From Phlegmacium glaucopus (lineage: Eukaryota; Basidiomycota; Agaricomycetes; Agaricales; Cortinariaceae), in assembly GCA_015039465.1 (NCBI GenBank), contig MU130532.1, positions 697,017-761,016 on the forward strand: 64,000 nt of DNA, in the 5' to 3' direction. A program made the translations under genes and the position numbers. Under the pieces are notes generated by a model that made no database searches, was not told the origin of the DNA, and was given only the letters and a program-made list of their open reading frames with translations. Numbering within the stretch: position 1 is the stretch's first letter; each line of letters begins with the position of its first letter. Shown here one piece after another: positions 33,136 to 44,604 of this stretch.

Positions 33136-36100
33136 TCAATCCTTCCCAAGACCAGCTTTCTCCACTTCGCTATCCTCTCCCTGTTCTTGATTTTGCACAT
33201 CCCCACTTTTCTTAACTGTCTTGACCCGCTCAGCAACTACCACGCCGACCCTATCACCACAGCCCAAAGGGCTGCTCTTAAACATGGTTCCCTTCCCAGA
33301 AGAACTGTGTACCCCTCTTGCAGCTATCAAAGGTGAGACACTACTCCCATTAAGATTGGTACTTGGTGCAGGGCTTGGTGCAGACGCGGGATTGTTAGGC
33401 CCGAATTGGACTGGACTGGAATTCGGGACATTGCTATTCGTCGACATTAGCCTGCGCTTCCGCTCCAAAAGTATGGCTTCCAAAAACGGAACAGGAGTCG
33501 TACTTGTCGGGGTGGGTGGAGCGCTCTGTATGGTAGATAACGGCATTAATCGGGAAGGAACAGGCACAGTCGCCAGAAGAGAAGGAAGGTTCTGGCGTGT
33601 AGAGGGAGGCAAGGTGCAGGCCTTTTCTTCTGGGCTGATAACAATTGCTGGGACAGCTTCGCGTGGTAAGAATATGGAGGTCGATTCGTTAGATGAGATA
33701 GTACTGTGTTGTTCCAATATAATTGACGGTGGATACCTTCCAGTACCTTTGATAGGTTTGGGCATCTGAATAGAAGTGCCTAGGAACGCGTGTCCAGGGT
33801 TGGCCCCTGAAAAAAAGGGCACGCTGTCCTTTTCATCGTCCGTCATTTTCCATTCTGTCCCAGTAAATTTATCGTCTCCGGCGTGCTTGTCGGTTTCCGT
33901 TTCTCGAGGAACGGGTGGCGCGCTTCTGGTCCGTAATAATCCAGGGCCTTTCATAGAAGTCGGCATAGGGTCAACCAATGTAGTAGCTAGAGGCTTTGCT
34001 TGACTATTCCACTGATTGACGCTACGCATAGCCGATTGGGGTAACTGGTTACTGATTGACGGCACACGGTAAGGAGCTTCGGAGTCATCGCCATCGTGGT
34101 CCTGAGCATGGTCTGAAGATGACTCGTAGGGATACCGATCTCCATAAGCACCTTCCGGGTCAAACTCGTCGTATATCTCTTCGCCGATAAGTTCTATGGA
34201 TAGATATACGGTCAGTGTTAGAGACTGGGTGAGATTCCAACGAATAGTAACCTTCTAGTACATCTTCCAAGGTAATAATTCCCAAAGGCATAACAGCGGG
34301 GTCAAAACCTTGCAAAAACTATTTAAGAAAGTTTTTCATTAGCCAGCTTTTTCCGTAATGGAGCTTTTTGCTAACCTCCGCTGCACCCTCCTTGGCCAAA
34401 ACAGCATCAGCTGGCATGCTTTGCTCGAGATTTGACATTGAAGTCATCGCTGATGCAACTTTCGGTAATTGAAAACTTGTGACCTTCGAAGTTCTCTTGC
34501 TCTCTCCTTCCATTTTCGATATACCATGCTTAGAAGATGTCTTGGGTTTTGTTGTTTCCGTTCCCTCCAATTCCGATTTATCATCCTTATTGGCTGTCGA
34601 GGCTGTGTCGTCGTTCACGGTGCCCTCGCCCTCCCTGAGCTTACTGAGAATCTTACGTCGGGTGCTGGTTTTCGTATTTCGCAGGGCATAATTATTCTCA
34701 TCCTCACCAGCCTCGGAATCAGATTCGGAATCGCCCATCCCTACACGTTTACGGAGACGCTGGGTAAGACCACGCTTGACAGCCTTTTTAACACTGGCGG
34801 CCTAAACAGAAGATTAGTTGCACTGAAGGCTGTGTATGCATTTGACAATACCTTCTCGACGCTGAAACGACTGACGATTGCCATATGACTCCTTCCTTCT
34901 TGGAATTTATCAAGAATACCAAGTAAAGGTTCGTTGTTAGGGACAAAGGGTACTTTGTTTAAGGGAATATTGCGAAGCGGAGTAGCATCTAAGTTGTTGT
35001 AAGCATCCGACAATCTGAATTGAATCGTGGATATAGACCTTTGGGATCGAGCAAGACACATTGCTTGACAAGTAATATCCCTACAATCTTCTTGACTTTC
35101 TGAGTACGTTGTTGCCTGTCCTCACGAGGTACACCTTCAAAGAGGTTTTCATCGCTCATGGTTACTGAGATGGGAACATCAACCTCCTCGTAAACAGGCA
35201 CACGACTGTGGCCAGTCAAGCAAATTTTCTTTAGAAGGGCGTAGTCCAGTTGAGAGTCAATAGAAAGCATGAAAACATCTCTGATAGGAGTCATAGCCTG
35301 AGTCCAGGCGTCAGCCCCATGCGCCTTTCAGGGTCAAAAGGTATACGCACTTGTTTTACAACCTTTTCTTGCAAATCGAGCGTGGCGCCAATGATGGTGA
35401 CGGTGTCTGATTTCAGATCCCCGCCGTGGGTAGCTTGAGACGAATGCATAGCAATAAGTTCCTTGAGTTCTGAATAGAGGGTATCAATGAAGTGTTCTGA
35501 GTCAATAGCTGGAGCAGACGGGGTCTACCTGCTCTTCTGTAGATGATGCCATGGTGAGCACCCAAAGAAAACTCCAAGATCTTTGCGACAGGCCATGCAA
35601 TGATGCTCTGTATACATTTATAAGATATATTCTGACCTCTTTGGCTAGACGTACCAAAGCATAAATCAAACACTTTGTAAGCCCAGCCATCTTTGCTCCA
35701 AGATAGAGACCATGGCGGGTGAATAGGGACTGGGGGATGATTTCTGCGAAACTGCATTGAATTTATGTCAGTTTACTGGTTTGGATAGAAGAGCAGATAA
35801 TTAAATAATCAAGAAACGAAAATAAACATCATTACGATGGTACGCGTGACATCATACACGAAACCCACATTACAATGAGGACAGTGGATACGACCACACC
35901 TTGAATTCCTCCTCCTAGAACTGAGTCTGCGATAACAGGCAGAGTCTCGTTAACAATCATGTTGGCAAGGAGGAGTGTAACAAGTAAAAGATGGCCATTC
36001 TCTCGGATAGGCATAATCTTGTTGGCATAAATCCTCTGCTGACTTTACAGAGGTGAGCATCATTTTACGTCACTTTTAAAAGTACACTTACGGAGTGCCA

Positions 36101-36399
36101 CTAATGCTAAGTACATTGAGTTGAGTCTCGTCGAGACTCATATAGCCCAATGTCAGACCGGCAAACAAACCCGACAGGAGGACAAGTATGGGGATAAGGA
36201 CGACGGAAGCGATGGACATTGGGTTGTGCGGGTTAAACTTGTTTGCACGCCGGATAAGTGCCGGGGATGTGTCTGAAGAGTCGGTGACAACGCCATTGAG
36301 GCGCAGGTAGCGCGGGACATGTTGAGTAACTAGTTGCAGCAGGAGATATACAAGATGCGAAAGATGAGAATGACGGGAAGAGATAGGAACCGGAACCAT
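33136..36399 (-). CDS. MAM3/CNNM-type membrane protein (DUF21 + CBS pair)
   Basis: Starts at 36399 (MVPVPISSRHSHLSHLVYLLL) and ends at 33136, with several short introns. Order: DUF21 transmembrane block (VVLIPILVLLSGLFAGLTLGYMSL, LLLVTLLLANMIVNETLP, GVVVSTVLIVIFAEIIPQSL), then KQAMTPIRDVFMLSIDSQLD and GHSRVPVYEE (CBS 1), LGILDKFQEGRSHMAIV and PLGIITLEDVLEELIGEEIYDEFD (CBS 2). Then a roughly 330-residue Ser/Pro-rich tail ending ..VEKAGLGKD. Yeast MAM3 and animal CNNM proteins of this layout influence divalent metal (Mg, Mn) handling at vacuolar or plasma membranes. A long charged insertion splits CBS 2. Metal specificity cannot be told. Confidence 0.88.
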
Positions 36400-36821
36400 T
36401 CAAAGGTGAAAGAAGCAATACTGAACTAGCCCAGAAGCATAGTATATATACTGCAGACAAAATTTCCCACACGTCTTTTGAGCGCCTACTAAACCCTGTT
36501 CTCGGCCCCAATGACATAGGTAAATCCCATAAAAACTTCAAGCGACTTATAGAACAATATAACTACGGTAATAAAACACTAAAGGAGACTCTGCCTAGTA
36601 CAGAGTGCAAACGTAGAGTACCAAGTAATATACACTGGAGAATACCGGTCTCGGGATTCCAATGTGTAAGAATGTAAGATAAAAATAGATACCCCTGGAA
36701 ATGATTCCCACTAAGGTCTTGTACTGATTGACAACTACTCATGTATATATTATCTACGTTATCTGCCGGCACTGCCACTTTCTCACGAGCTAACATTTGC
36801 TCAACATCATTACAGTCGCCT
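36400..36821. other. upstream region of the MAM3-like gene
   Basis: Lies between the MAM3-like start codon and the left end of the Plavaka element. Presumed promoter; no other feature recognised. Confidence 0.4.
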
Positions 36822-36834
36822 CATCAGGAAGATC
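36822..36834 (+). repeat. left terminal inverted repeat of the Plavaka element
   Basis: CATCAGGAAGATC, matched exactly in reverse complement at 43094-43106. It is followed by CTGGCAG, CTGGCAC and CTGGTGA subterminal words. Confidence 0.7.
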
Positions 36835-37025
36835 ACAGCCGGCTGGCAGTGACTGGCACAGCTGGTGATGCTGTCTCGTCTGGAACAATATTGCCAGTAG
36901 TGCCAGAAACCTCATTTCTGTCATAAGTTTTATATTCCACCATAATGTAGGGTCTGCCATACGAAGTATTCACATTGTAGTATGCCAGATACTATACTAG
37001 TATACAGAAAACCGAGCTCATAATG

Positions 37026-40000
37026 TTAAAAAGCGATCTCATTTGCATGATGGTCTGCGTACTTATTTACATGGAAAGCTTCAAATGCATCTAGAGACCA
37101 GGTATGCGAGAATCCAATTGGTAAATACTGATGTCCATAGACCGGAATAAGATGTGCACCCCTAAGCAAAGTGTGAAGATGGACAACAGTAACCAGCTGT
37201 TTCCGACCATGCATCTCTGGCTTCACCACCCACATTCCTGTCTCTTCGTCAGGCGACCTTCCTATCTTCTTAAACCACTCAACAAGCGCGCACGGATACT
37301 CGACACCATCATGTTCAAAGGACATGAAGAGCCGGATACGAACAATGCTCATTCCTCGGAAACCCGGCTTTGTGTCATCCTCGGAGACAAACGCGCAGTC
37401 TCGACGAGGGCCAGTGCCTCGCCATGTAGGCGTTGACCGAATGCGCTCGTGATGCATGCCTCGAAGACCTGATGGATCACTTGGGGCATAAAAATGGGCG
37501 ACAGCTGAGTGGTAGACATAAATCGGAGAAGTGATGTTGATGCGGGTTGGATTGAGAGTTGGCAATTGATCATGAAGAAAATAGTGGAGGAGGTTTGGGA
37601 GGTCGGGTTGGTTTACATGTACAGCAAGAGCATTGAGCTCACGAGGATAACTGTGTTCTATTTTATTATTGTCAATATTAAGTGCAACATTGAGGTTGAC
37701 ATGGCTTACCACGAGTTCTAGCTAGGTGAACATGACTTAGAACCTTTTCTTCATTTGATGGTCCACCATCGTCATCCTGTTTAGGATCGTCCTGCGTGTA
37801 AACAAGTTCATGAAGGCGGTCGCGAAGTGGAGGCGGTCGGTCAGGGGGCAACATCCCTCTTGCTATAAAGTCAGCACGGGATGCAACCAGTTTGTCAAGG
37901 CGTTGATTCGTCATTAGCATTTGACCAAGTGCATGGTACCGACTAGAGCGTCGCCATGGCTTTTTCACCGCGGTAATATGTCGTGATTCCGTAATCGATG
38001 AACAAAGGCCATTTGGAGCCCCAAAATCCTCGATATTGCGGCGGTAATGCAAAAGCGAGTGTTGACATGGGAGTGCAAAGCCTTCAGGGCGGACCCCCAC
38101 AGTTCGGAAGTATTCTCTTTCCGAATGATAGCGCCCAAGAGCCTTATCGATGGTGGCAAGCGTATCTTCATCAAAATCAGCCCGTCGAACAAGGTAGCAG
38201 AAGTCGAGAAAGGCAGAGATTGCCTGGACTATTTCAGCTGGGACCAATCCCTTGATTGCAGGTAGATAGACCTAGTAGTATATCATGTATGTAAGACATG
38301 GTATCGAGAAAGGAAAAATAATCTTACCTTCATGAGAGCCTTTGAGTCATCTCCTGTCCACTGTTTGAATCGCCGTCCCTGCTTAAAGCGTCGTAGGCAT
38401 GGAAATGCTGGTGTGGCAGCAATCCGTCGATCGATCTCATCAAGGATTTCTGAGGCTTCAGTAGGCGTGTGCACGAGTGAGAGGTATTCTCCAACCCAGG
38501 TCACTAAATGGTCCTTGAACGTCCCTTTAATGACTTGATGAAGAAGGTCAGATGATAATATTTCATGAATGTCGGCACGCGGGAAATCACAGGTAAATGG
38601 CTAGAAAATAGATGTTATCAGTTCCTTAACAGGCTTGAGAGACAAGCAAACATACAATTATGTCCTCGTCTATTCCATACATGTCCCAGAGTTGCCCTCC
38701 ACTGAAAAGTTGAAGGAGTTCGTCTGTTAACTCATGCCGTCGTGGTCCAGAGGGTTTATCAAGGTCGTCAGGTAAAGCAGTACATCTATAAGAAGGTCAA
38801 CCATCGGGCCTAAATAAATTCACAATGAAAGGACGACACATACTTGGCACACCATCCCTGAACAATTCCCACAAGTAAAACTTGTTCTGGGTAGTCGGCG
38901 ATAAAGGGCCCGATGTCAAAGATAACTTGACAAAAATGTCCATCTGGACAGCGACGCACAACAGGTGCAGACATTGCAGGTTTAAGACTTGAAAAAATTG
39001 CTGAGATTGAAGAATGATAGAGTTGCCGTTTGAATTTTCGAAATTGTATGTCTTTGTCGTATTTACGATCACCTGCGATTGGACAAACTGTGATATGGGG
39101 TGGATAAAATGAAACAATGACATACTTTTGGGAATTGCTAAGAATCCAATTGGAACAACTGCATTCCGATGAGCACGTCTAACACCATTCCGTACACCTC
39201 CAATAGAAACATAGAGGGGATGGTATTCAACATCCCCGGTTGCCACCGAGACGGTTGTCTTGTCACTCCCAAGGATGATTGGGCAGTACATAGCACCCTC
39301 TGTCGTAGGATTATCTTTATATATTTCATCCTAAGTAACCTTAAAAGTCAGTTAAATAGTCAAAAATTCAAATGCAAAAACATACGCTGTGTCGCCAGGC
39401 AAAATTCCCAGACATGAAATCACTCCAACGCCGTTTTCCTGCTTTGTCAACATGAACATATGGGCGTGTATCAAATTCACCATCAAAATCGGGGTTGTCG
39501 AGCATGTTTCGAAAGACAGTATCAGGGTCGCGGTACCAAACTTCGTATTCAGCTTTCTTCCAAGCTGGTGTGTTGTTGGCAGAGATGTCGACAGGCTCCG
39601 TCTTCAAACATCTCCATGGAGCATCACCAAGGTTTATTGCATCAATGGTATCGTAGATTTGTTGATATGTGTTGAACGGTCCAAGGTCCTCATGCTTTAA
39701 GAGAGAGAGCGCCCACAGTTCGAGGATGGTGTTGATGTTTGTTGCTGACATCTCGTCGGTTCGGTAGAGGAATTTGGCAAGGCGGAACTGGACTTCATTT
39801 GAGTATGGTGTCCAGTCATCTGCCAACGCATTTGTTCGTGCAAGTGGTGGAGTATTAGGTGGAAGTGGGTTGCCTTTGGCATCACATGGGACTGCGTATC
39901 ACTGTATCAGTAAGCTAAAATGTGATAAATAAAGAAATGTACCGCTGAGAAATGGATGGTAAATTTTTTGTTTGCATGGAGTTTCTGGCCCAGGAGGAGG

Positions 40001-40234
40001 AGGACTTGGAGGGGGAGTTATAAAATGACCGTCTTGAAATTCTTGAACATCACCCTCCAAATCAGACTCAGAGGGCTGTGATGAGTTATCGGATGGAATA
40101 ATATAATAAGGATCTTCATGGACTGAGCGGATGTGGTAGGTTCTTCCATGAAGACTGCGGAATATCCTTGAGCAACCAGTAAATGGGCATGTAAGACGCT
40201 GAGAACTTGGATGCTGTCTTCTTCCTCGAGGCAT
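37026..40234 (-). CDS. Plavaka transposase
   Basis: Starts at 40234 with MPRGRRQHPSS and a C2H2-like finger (LTCPFTGCSRIFRSLHGRTYHIRSVH), a usual Plavaka N terminus. Then DDWTPYSNEVQFRLAKFLY, DAPWRCL, EYEVWYRDPDTVFRNML, DFMSGNFAW, CPIILGSDKTTVSVATGDVE, YPLY-like HPLYVSIG, VRRAHRNAVVPIGFLAIPK, GDRKYDKDIQFRKFKRQL, CPDGHF, DIGPFIADYPEQVLL, GIVQGWCAK, CDFPRADIHEILSSDLLHQ, KGTFKDHLVTWV and GLVPAEIVQAISAFLDFCYL. Introns of 50-60 nt join these in frame, and I met no stop or frameshift, so it may be intact. Plavaka enzymes have an RNase-H-like fold and belong to the CACTA-like group of basidiomycete transposons. It ends at 37026 (..HVNKYADHHANEIAF). Confidence 0.88.
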
Positions 40235-40413
40235 ATTGTGAATGAGTGAAACAACTTTAAAAAGGATTGTCGGTTTGAACTTTCACATGGAAAAAATATC
40301 TGACCTGACTAGCTGGGATCACAGATACCCTAGCAACTCGCTAATATTCCCGCTTCTACCCGGAGGAAAAAAAAAATGAAGGCTTGATGAAAATTTTTGA
40401 TCCTTTCTATCCA
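40235..40413. promoter_or_regulatory. shared divergent promoter inside the Plavaka element
   Basis: About 180 bp between the start codons of the transposase and the accessory gene. Presumed common promoter; no defined factor site recognised. A poly-A tract lies at 40367-40376. Confidence 0.4.
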
Positions 40414-42715
40414 ATGAGTTCAGAGCGGCCACGACGTGGAGAAAAAACCAACCATCGCCCAGGAGCCATCATTCAAGCCATGAAACGTCCAAGGCGTACC
40501 AAAGCTCAAATAAAAGAGGATGTTGCCAACAAGCAGGCTGAAGATAAACGCAAGGCTGATGATGTAAAAATTGCACATGATGCCGCAATTCAATGTTTGG
40601 CTGAAAAAGAGGACAAAATTCAGCAAAAAGATTCAAAGGAAAGAAAATATGCAGCTCGCCCTGACATGCTGACCATGGCTGCATATAAAAGCCAGGCAAA
40701 GTATTGTTTCAGTGACGACGATGATATGTATGGACCTGAAGGTTTGCCCCTCCTATACCACCTCTTGATTGCGAGATTTTTCCTAAATTTTTTGATTGTC
40801 TAGATGACTCGGATGCTGAATTAGAGACGGAAGTGGGGCTACTTACTTCAAGATTGGAACCAGAGCCAGTAGGCGATCCGCCAATTTCCACTGCTGGCAC
40901 AGACTCGGAGGGCATTGACCCTGACTTTGAGTTAAACAAAGATAGCGATGACAAGGATCTTGAGGAATATGAAGAGGACAGCAACGATCACTTGGATGAA
41001 GGTATGGAGGTTGACGAAGAGTGGGAAATGGTTGTGAGAGCGCGCGGTGAGAAATCCAAGCAAAGGGTAGTTAAGGTACTCAATTCTTCTTTTTTTAGAA
41101 TTGCCGCACTGATACCACAGCATGACAGATGTCTAAGAAAGATGAAAGGGAAAGGTTCCGAGCCCAAGTCGACAGTGAGAGAAAGACAGCTCCTACAACC
41201 ACCGTTGTCGAGCCTGTCAAGCCTAAGCAGAAGCGCAAAGCATCCAATGCAATGCCACTGGAATATAACTCTGTAGATGCACCAGGGGCTGTGTGAGCGA
41301 AATATCTATCTGGGAAAATTCTTATCAAAGCTTATCTTTATTGTTTAGACCAATCGGGAAGCGTCCTAAACAGGTCAACATTGGTGGACTTAAACCGAAC
41401 TGGAAGAAAGTCATTACTAAGGGTACCAAAAAGAACCCTATGGTGACTCCAAAGCCTCACCAGTCATCGCCAGAGGAAGACCAAGACGACGGTGCAAAAA
41501 CAGACTTTCTGGGTGAGTTTGCTGTCGATGAAGTGCCAGAGGTCCTTGCGGCATCGCGTGCAGTGAAGCTTGAGGTGGGTCCAAGTCGCAAAAAAGGGAC
41601 GGCTACTGGATTGAAGGATCTTGGGACAGCAAAAGTAAGTCACATAATTTCTCTTGATCGCTGGACATTTGGAATGACAGGTTGACAGATGGGCAGCCGC
41701 ATACCCCTTATTAAAATTAAAGTCGAAGAATCTTCCGCTAGCCAAACTCAAAAGGAACCTGCCAAACGCTATGTCAATGCTGACCTTCCCCTCGCTAATC
41801 CATCTCGGGACCTCAAGAAATGGCAGATGCTGGTGCTTTCTGCACTGACGGACTGGGCTGGTACACTTGATGACCCATTCCATGCTAATAGCCACGACAA
41901 CTTCAAAAATATTGTGGATGAGAACTGGGTTAAGGTCTTTGGAGACAGAAAGACCAATGACGCAGTCTACGATATGGTGACCTTTTACCTATTTCATTTT
42001 GAGTTAACTGAAGGTATCATTACTTGATAGGCAGCGGCATCACTCCGAAACTGGCGCAGTAACATTGGAAAGCGGGCGCTTAAGTTCTACAAGCACAACT
42101 TCGAGCAGGAACCGTTCAAGAATTCACCAGAGAAAATCAAGCTATACGTATTGAAAAGTATGTCCGATATGGTGGTCAACGGAAAGGGAATGGGCCTCAA
42201 ATTTATTTACCTTGACCAGGATGTGAGTTTCTCATTTTTATTATTATTTCAAAATCGGCAATAATTTGTTACTATCCAGGCTCGTAGTGGTGCTTATTGA
42301 TCCGATGTCATTGTCAACATCTTTGCGGTTCATCTCCAAGTTGTACTAAAAACGGACCCAGACCTCAGTTATGGGAAACCCAGTGGAGCACTTTCATTGT
42401 GTTGCGCATCGGTAAGTCTTGTGTGCATTCATTACTATTACTGTCTTACAATAGTAGGCCGAACGTGGGCTGCTTGCATGGAAAGATGGAACATCACCCG
42501 ACGACAACTTCAAAAGTTTTGTTGACAAGCCATGGGGCTCGCGTGCTGCGGCGTACCTTCCCGGAATTCAGAAGTTGTCAGATTTGAAATGGGCAAAGCT
42601 TTGCGAGCTCACTGCTGAAGTCATCAAGATTCCTGACACTAACAATATCGTTGACCTCACTGCAGATGACGAAGACCCTCGCTCTCAGGTCCTCCTCTCT
42701 GACGACAGTGACTAG
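40414..42715 (+). pseudogene. Plavaka-associated accessory protein gene, interrupted by a stop
   Basis: Opens with MSSERPRRGEKTNHRPGAII, a coiled, Lys/Glu-rich region (KAQIKEDVANKQAEDKRKAD), an acidic stretch (DDKDLEEYEEDSNDHLDEG), a basic linker, then a folded-looking C-terminal part (LKKWQMLVLSALTDWAGTLD.., LKFYKHNFEQEPFKNSPEK, SDVIVNIFAVHLQVVLK, PSGALSLCCASAERGLLAWKDG) and an acidic end (..LLSDDSD). From memory, such proteins with an R-P-R-R N terminus accompany transposons in mushrooms. Introns at about 40738, 41076, 41293, 41635, 42018, 42222 and 42412 join the parts. An in-frame TGA at 42298-42300 falls in ..ARSGAY-stop-SDVIV.., where relatives have Arg (CGA). So this copy is probably non-functional or truncated. 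Confidence 0.6.
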
Positions 42716-43093
42716 TCACTAATTCATGTTATGGTATGTATCCAATCATTCTCTCATTAGTATATGATCTCTAATTGAGTGCTTTCTTCAGTTCTGTCTG
42801 GTATATAGTTCTATGTCTAGGTACTACTATATGGATGTCTCGTGAATTTGATTTATGTAGTTTCCTGTCTGTTTTATATCTTGAATCCAATGGATCGTTT
42901 ATGATGCGTCTAATGAAATTTTGAGCAACTAAACTATCTGGCAAAATTTAAAATCTGGCACCATTATTTAAATATAGTACGTCTGGTACCAGACATATTA
43001 TCTAGCGCTACGCCAAGTGATTATGCTGCCAGTGGGATCTATGGCAGTCTAACATGTCTGGCTTGTCTAGTACCAGACGAGCCAGACAGATGC

Positions 43094-43106
43094 GATCTTC
43101 CTGATG
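43094..43106 (-). repeat. right terminal inverted repeat of the Plavaka element
   Basis: GATCTTCCTGATG, exact reverse complement of the left end at 36822-36834. Preceded by ACCAGACGAGCCAGACAGA-type subterminal repeats. Confidence 0.7.
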
Positions 43107-43400
43107 CTCCAATGGTTTTGACCTCCCTGTAGATTCAAATACCTCTAAATATATTAATTTACTTTAAAATAGGTATGGGCTCAGTCCTCAGATTTTAATT
43201 GGTCATGAAAACAGCAAACGAGCCTGAGTTAAGGTGTTGCAACCCAAGGGAGCTACATTTATTCCCCATTCAATTTTTAGTACCTACTACATGAAGCTTG
43301 CAGCTGGTTCTCAAAAATTTATTGTAAATAAATGCAGCCTAAATGACATCTAAGGCCTAATGAATGAGATCTTCATAGATACTCCTTCAAATTTGTGATC
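43107..43400. other. spacer between two mobile elements
   Basis: About 290 bp of AT-rich DNA without recognisable content. Confidence 0.4.
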
Positions 43401-44108
43401 TTACAGCTGTTCTCATATCTGTAGACATTTTCAAAATTTCGCGTTGTGTGCCTGCATTTGCCCAAAGTGGCTACGAGCCTATGCCCTCTCCACACTTCAA
43501 TGCTAGCCTTGGAGGGGACTTGTAATGCCAGGCGTAGCCACGGCCCGCACCCCAAGTTCAATCATATATGGTAACTAAAATATATAATGTTGTGGTTGTT
43601 TTTGAGGATGGCATAGTGATGGCATTGGCAGCGTTTTCTGATTACATAATGGGGTACTGGTGCCTGATGGCGCCTCTTCTGGGGGATGATTATAGTAGCC
43701 ACCATCTCTGTTTCCTAGAAGACAAATTTTAAAAACTAAAAATTTCGAGGAGATATTGAGTAAACATTTTTCAACAACCAAAAAGCTCAGAAATGTATTT
43801 ATTTCATATTGGAGAAGAGGAGGTAATTCGGCTCACTACATTTTGCCGCTTATGTAAAACATTATATAATACAACATGGAAATATCATGGACATCTCACC
43901 CTCCCTCCTGAAATTCTTGGAAAGCTCACAAGTGAGTTTAATAAGAAGTATAGAAATGTGGATGTAGTATAAAATAATTGTCCTAATCGATGGAAAATTA
44001 CCCCGAGATTTTGCCGCGCTTGGCGCTTATGTAAGCGCTTACATAAGGGTGCTGGTTGATGGCGCCTAGCAAAGGCGAATTGTTGAACAGATATGAGAAC
44101 AGCTGTAA
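43401..44108. mobile_element. 708-bp non-autonomous inverted-repeat element (MITE)
   Basis: The left end TTACAGCTGTTCTCATATCT.. (43401-43422) is matched exactly by its reverse complement at 44087-44108, a 22-bp terminal inverted repeat. There is no coding capacity. It contains a perfect 22-bp palindrome at 44026-44047 built around TTATGTAAGCGCTTACATAA, and related CGCTTATGTAA words at about 43847-43857. The superfamily is unclear, since flanking target duplications were not seen. Confidence 0.65.
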
Positions 44109-44604
44109 AAGGATATGGTCAATTCTTAACAATCATTCAGACATTGGGTTCACACATCACATGGAAATGTTTAAGGGTATGGCAAGTAGTTGCGATTTAA
44201 AACTGTGAACAGCAAATTAATAAGTTAAATTATCATTGGGTGAAATTGTTCAATATTCATGAGAATTTTCTCCCTTTTTCTTTTCTCTTCCTTTCCTCCT
44301 CTCTCTTGTTCTGGACACCCACCTATATGGGAGGTACCAATTTCTACCTGGAATAGACTGAGTTTATGGTAAATTAGTATTTTTGAGAAAAAAAGGGCTT
44401 ATCCGACAATCGTGGCCGTGGTGCTGAACCAGTGTCAGTGATCTGATCAGTGATCTGTATCGACAGGTGACAACCAGGAAGAATGCGTTTTCAAGTTGCC
44501 AACTTGGCGTGTAAGATTGACTTGATCACCACCTACCATCAGCTCACTGCAGCGCATGATTGAGACGACCGTGACGAATTAGTGGCTAACCTTTTTTTGG
44601 AGCG
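44109..44604. other. upstream region of the DUF6533-like gene
   Basis: No gene supported; presumed promoter for the plus-strand gene at 44605. A pyrimidine-rich tract lies at about 44269-44311. Confidence 0.4.

Larger units (their letters stand above)
36822..43106. mobile_element. Plavaka-family DNA transposon with two divergent genes
   Basis: The outer ends carry CATCAGGAAGATC at 36822-36834 and its exact reverse complement at 43094-43106, 13-bp terminal inverted repeats bracketing about 6.3 kb. Inside each end are repeated TCTGG/CCAGA words (for example around 36840-36915 and 42940-43090), as expected for subterminal transposase-binding repeats. The interval contains a minus-strand Plavaka transposase (37026-40234) and a plus-strand accessory gene (40414-42715) divergent from a common 180-bp centre. 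No clean target-site duplication was found (flanks GCCT / CTCC only share CT). Confidence 0.75.

Noticed and set aside
32632..33336. A 234-codon plus-strand open frame
   Set aside because: AT-rich, hydrophobic by composition, and its 3' end runs antisense into the MAM3-like coding region. No homology recognised; the region is best explained by convergent 3' ends.
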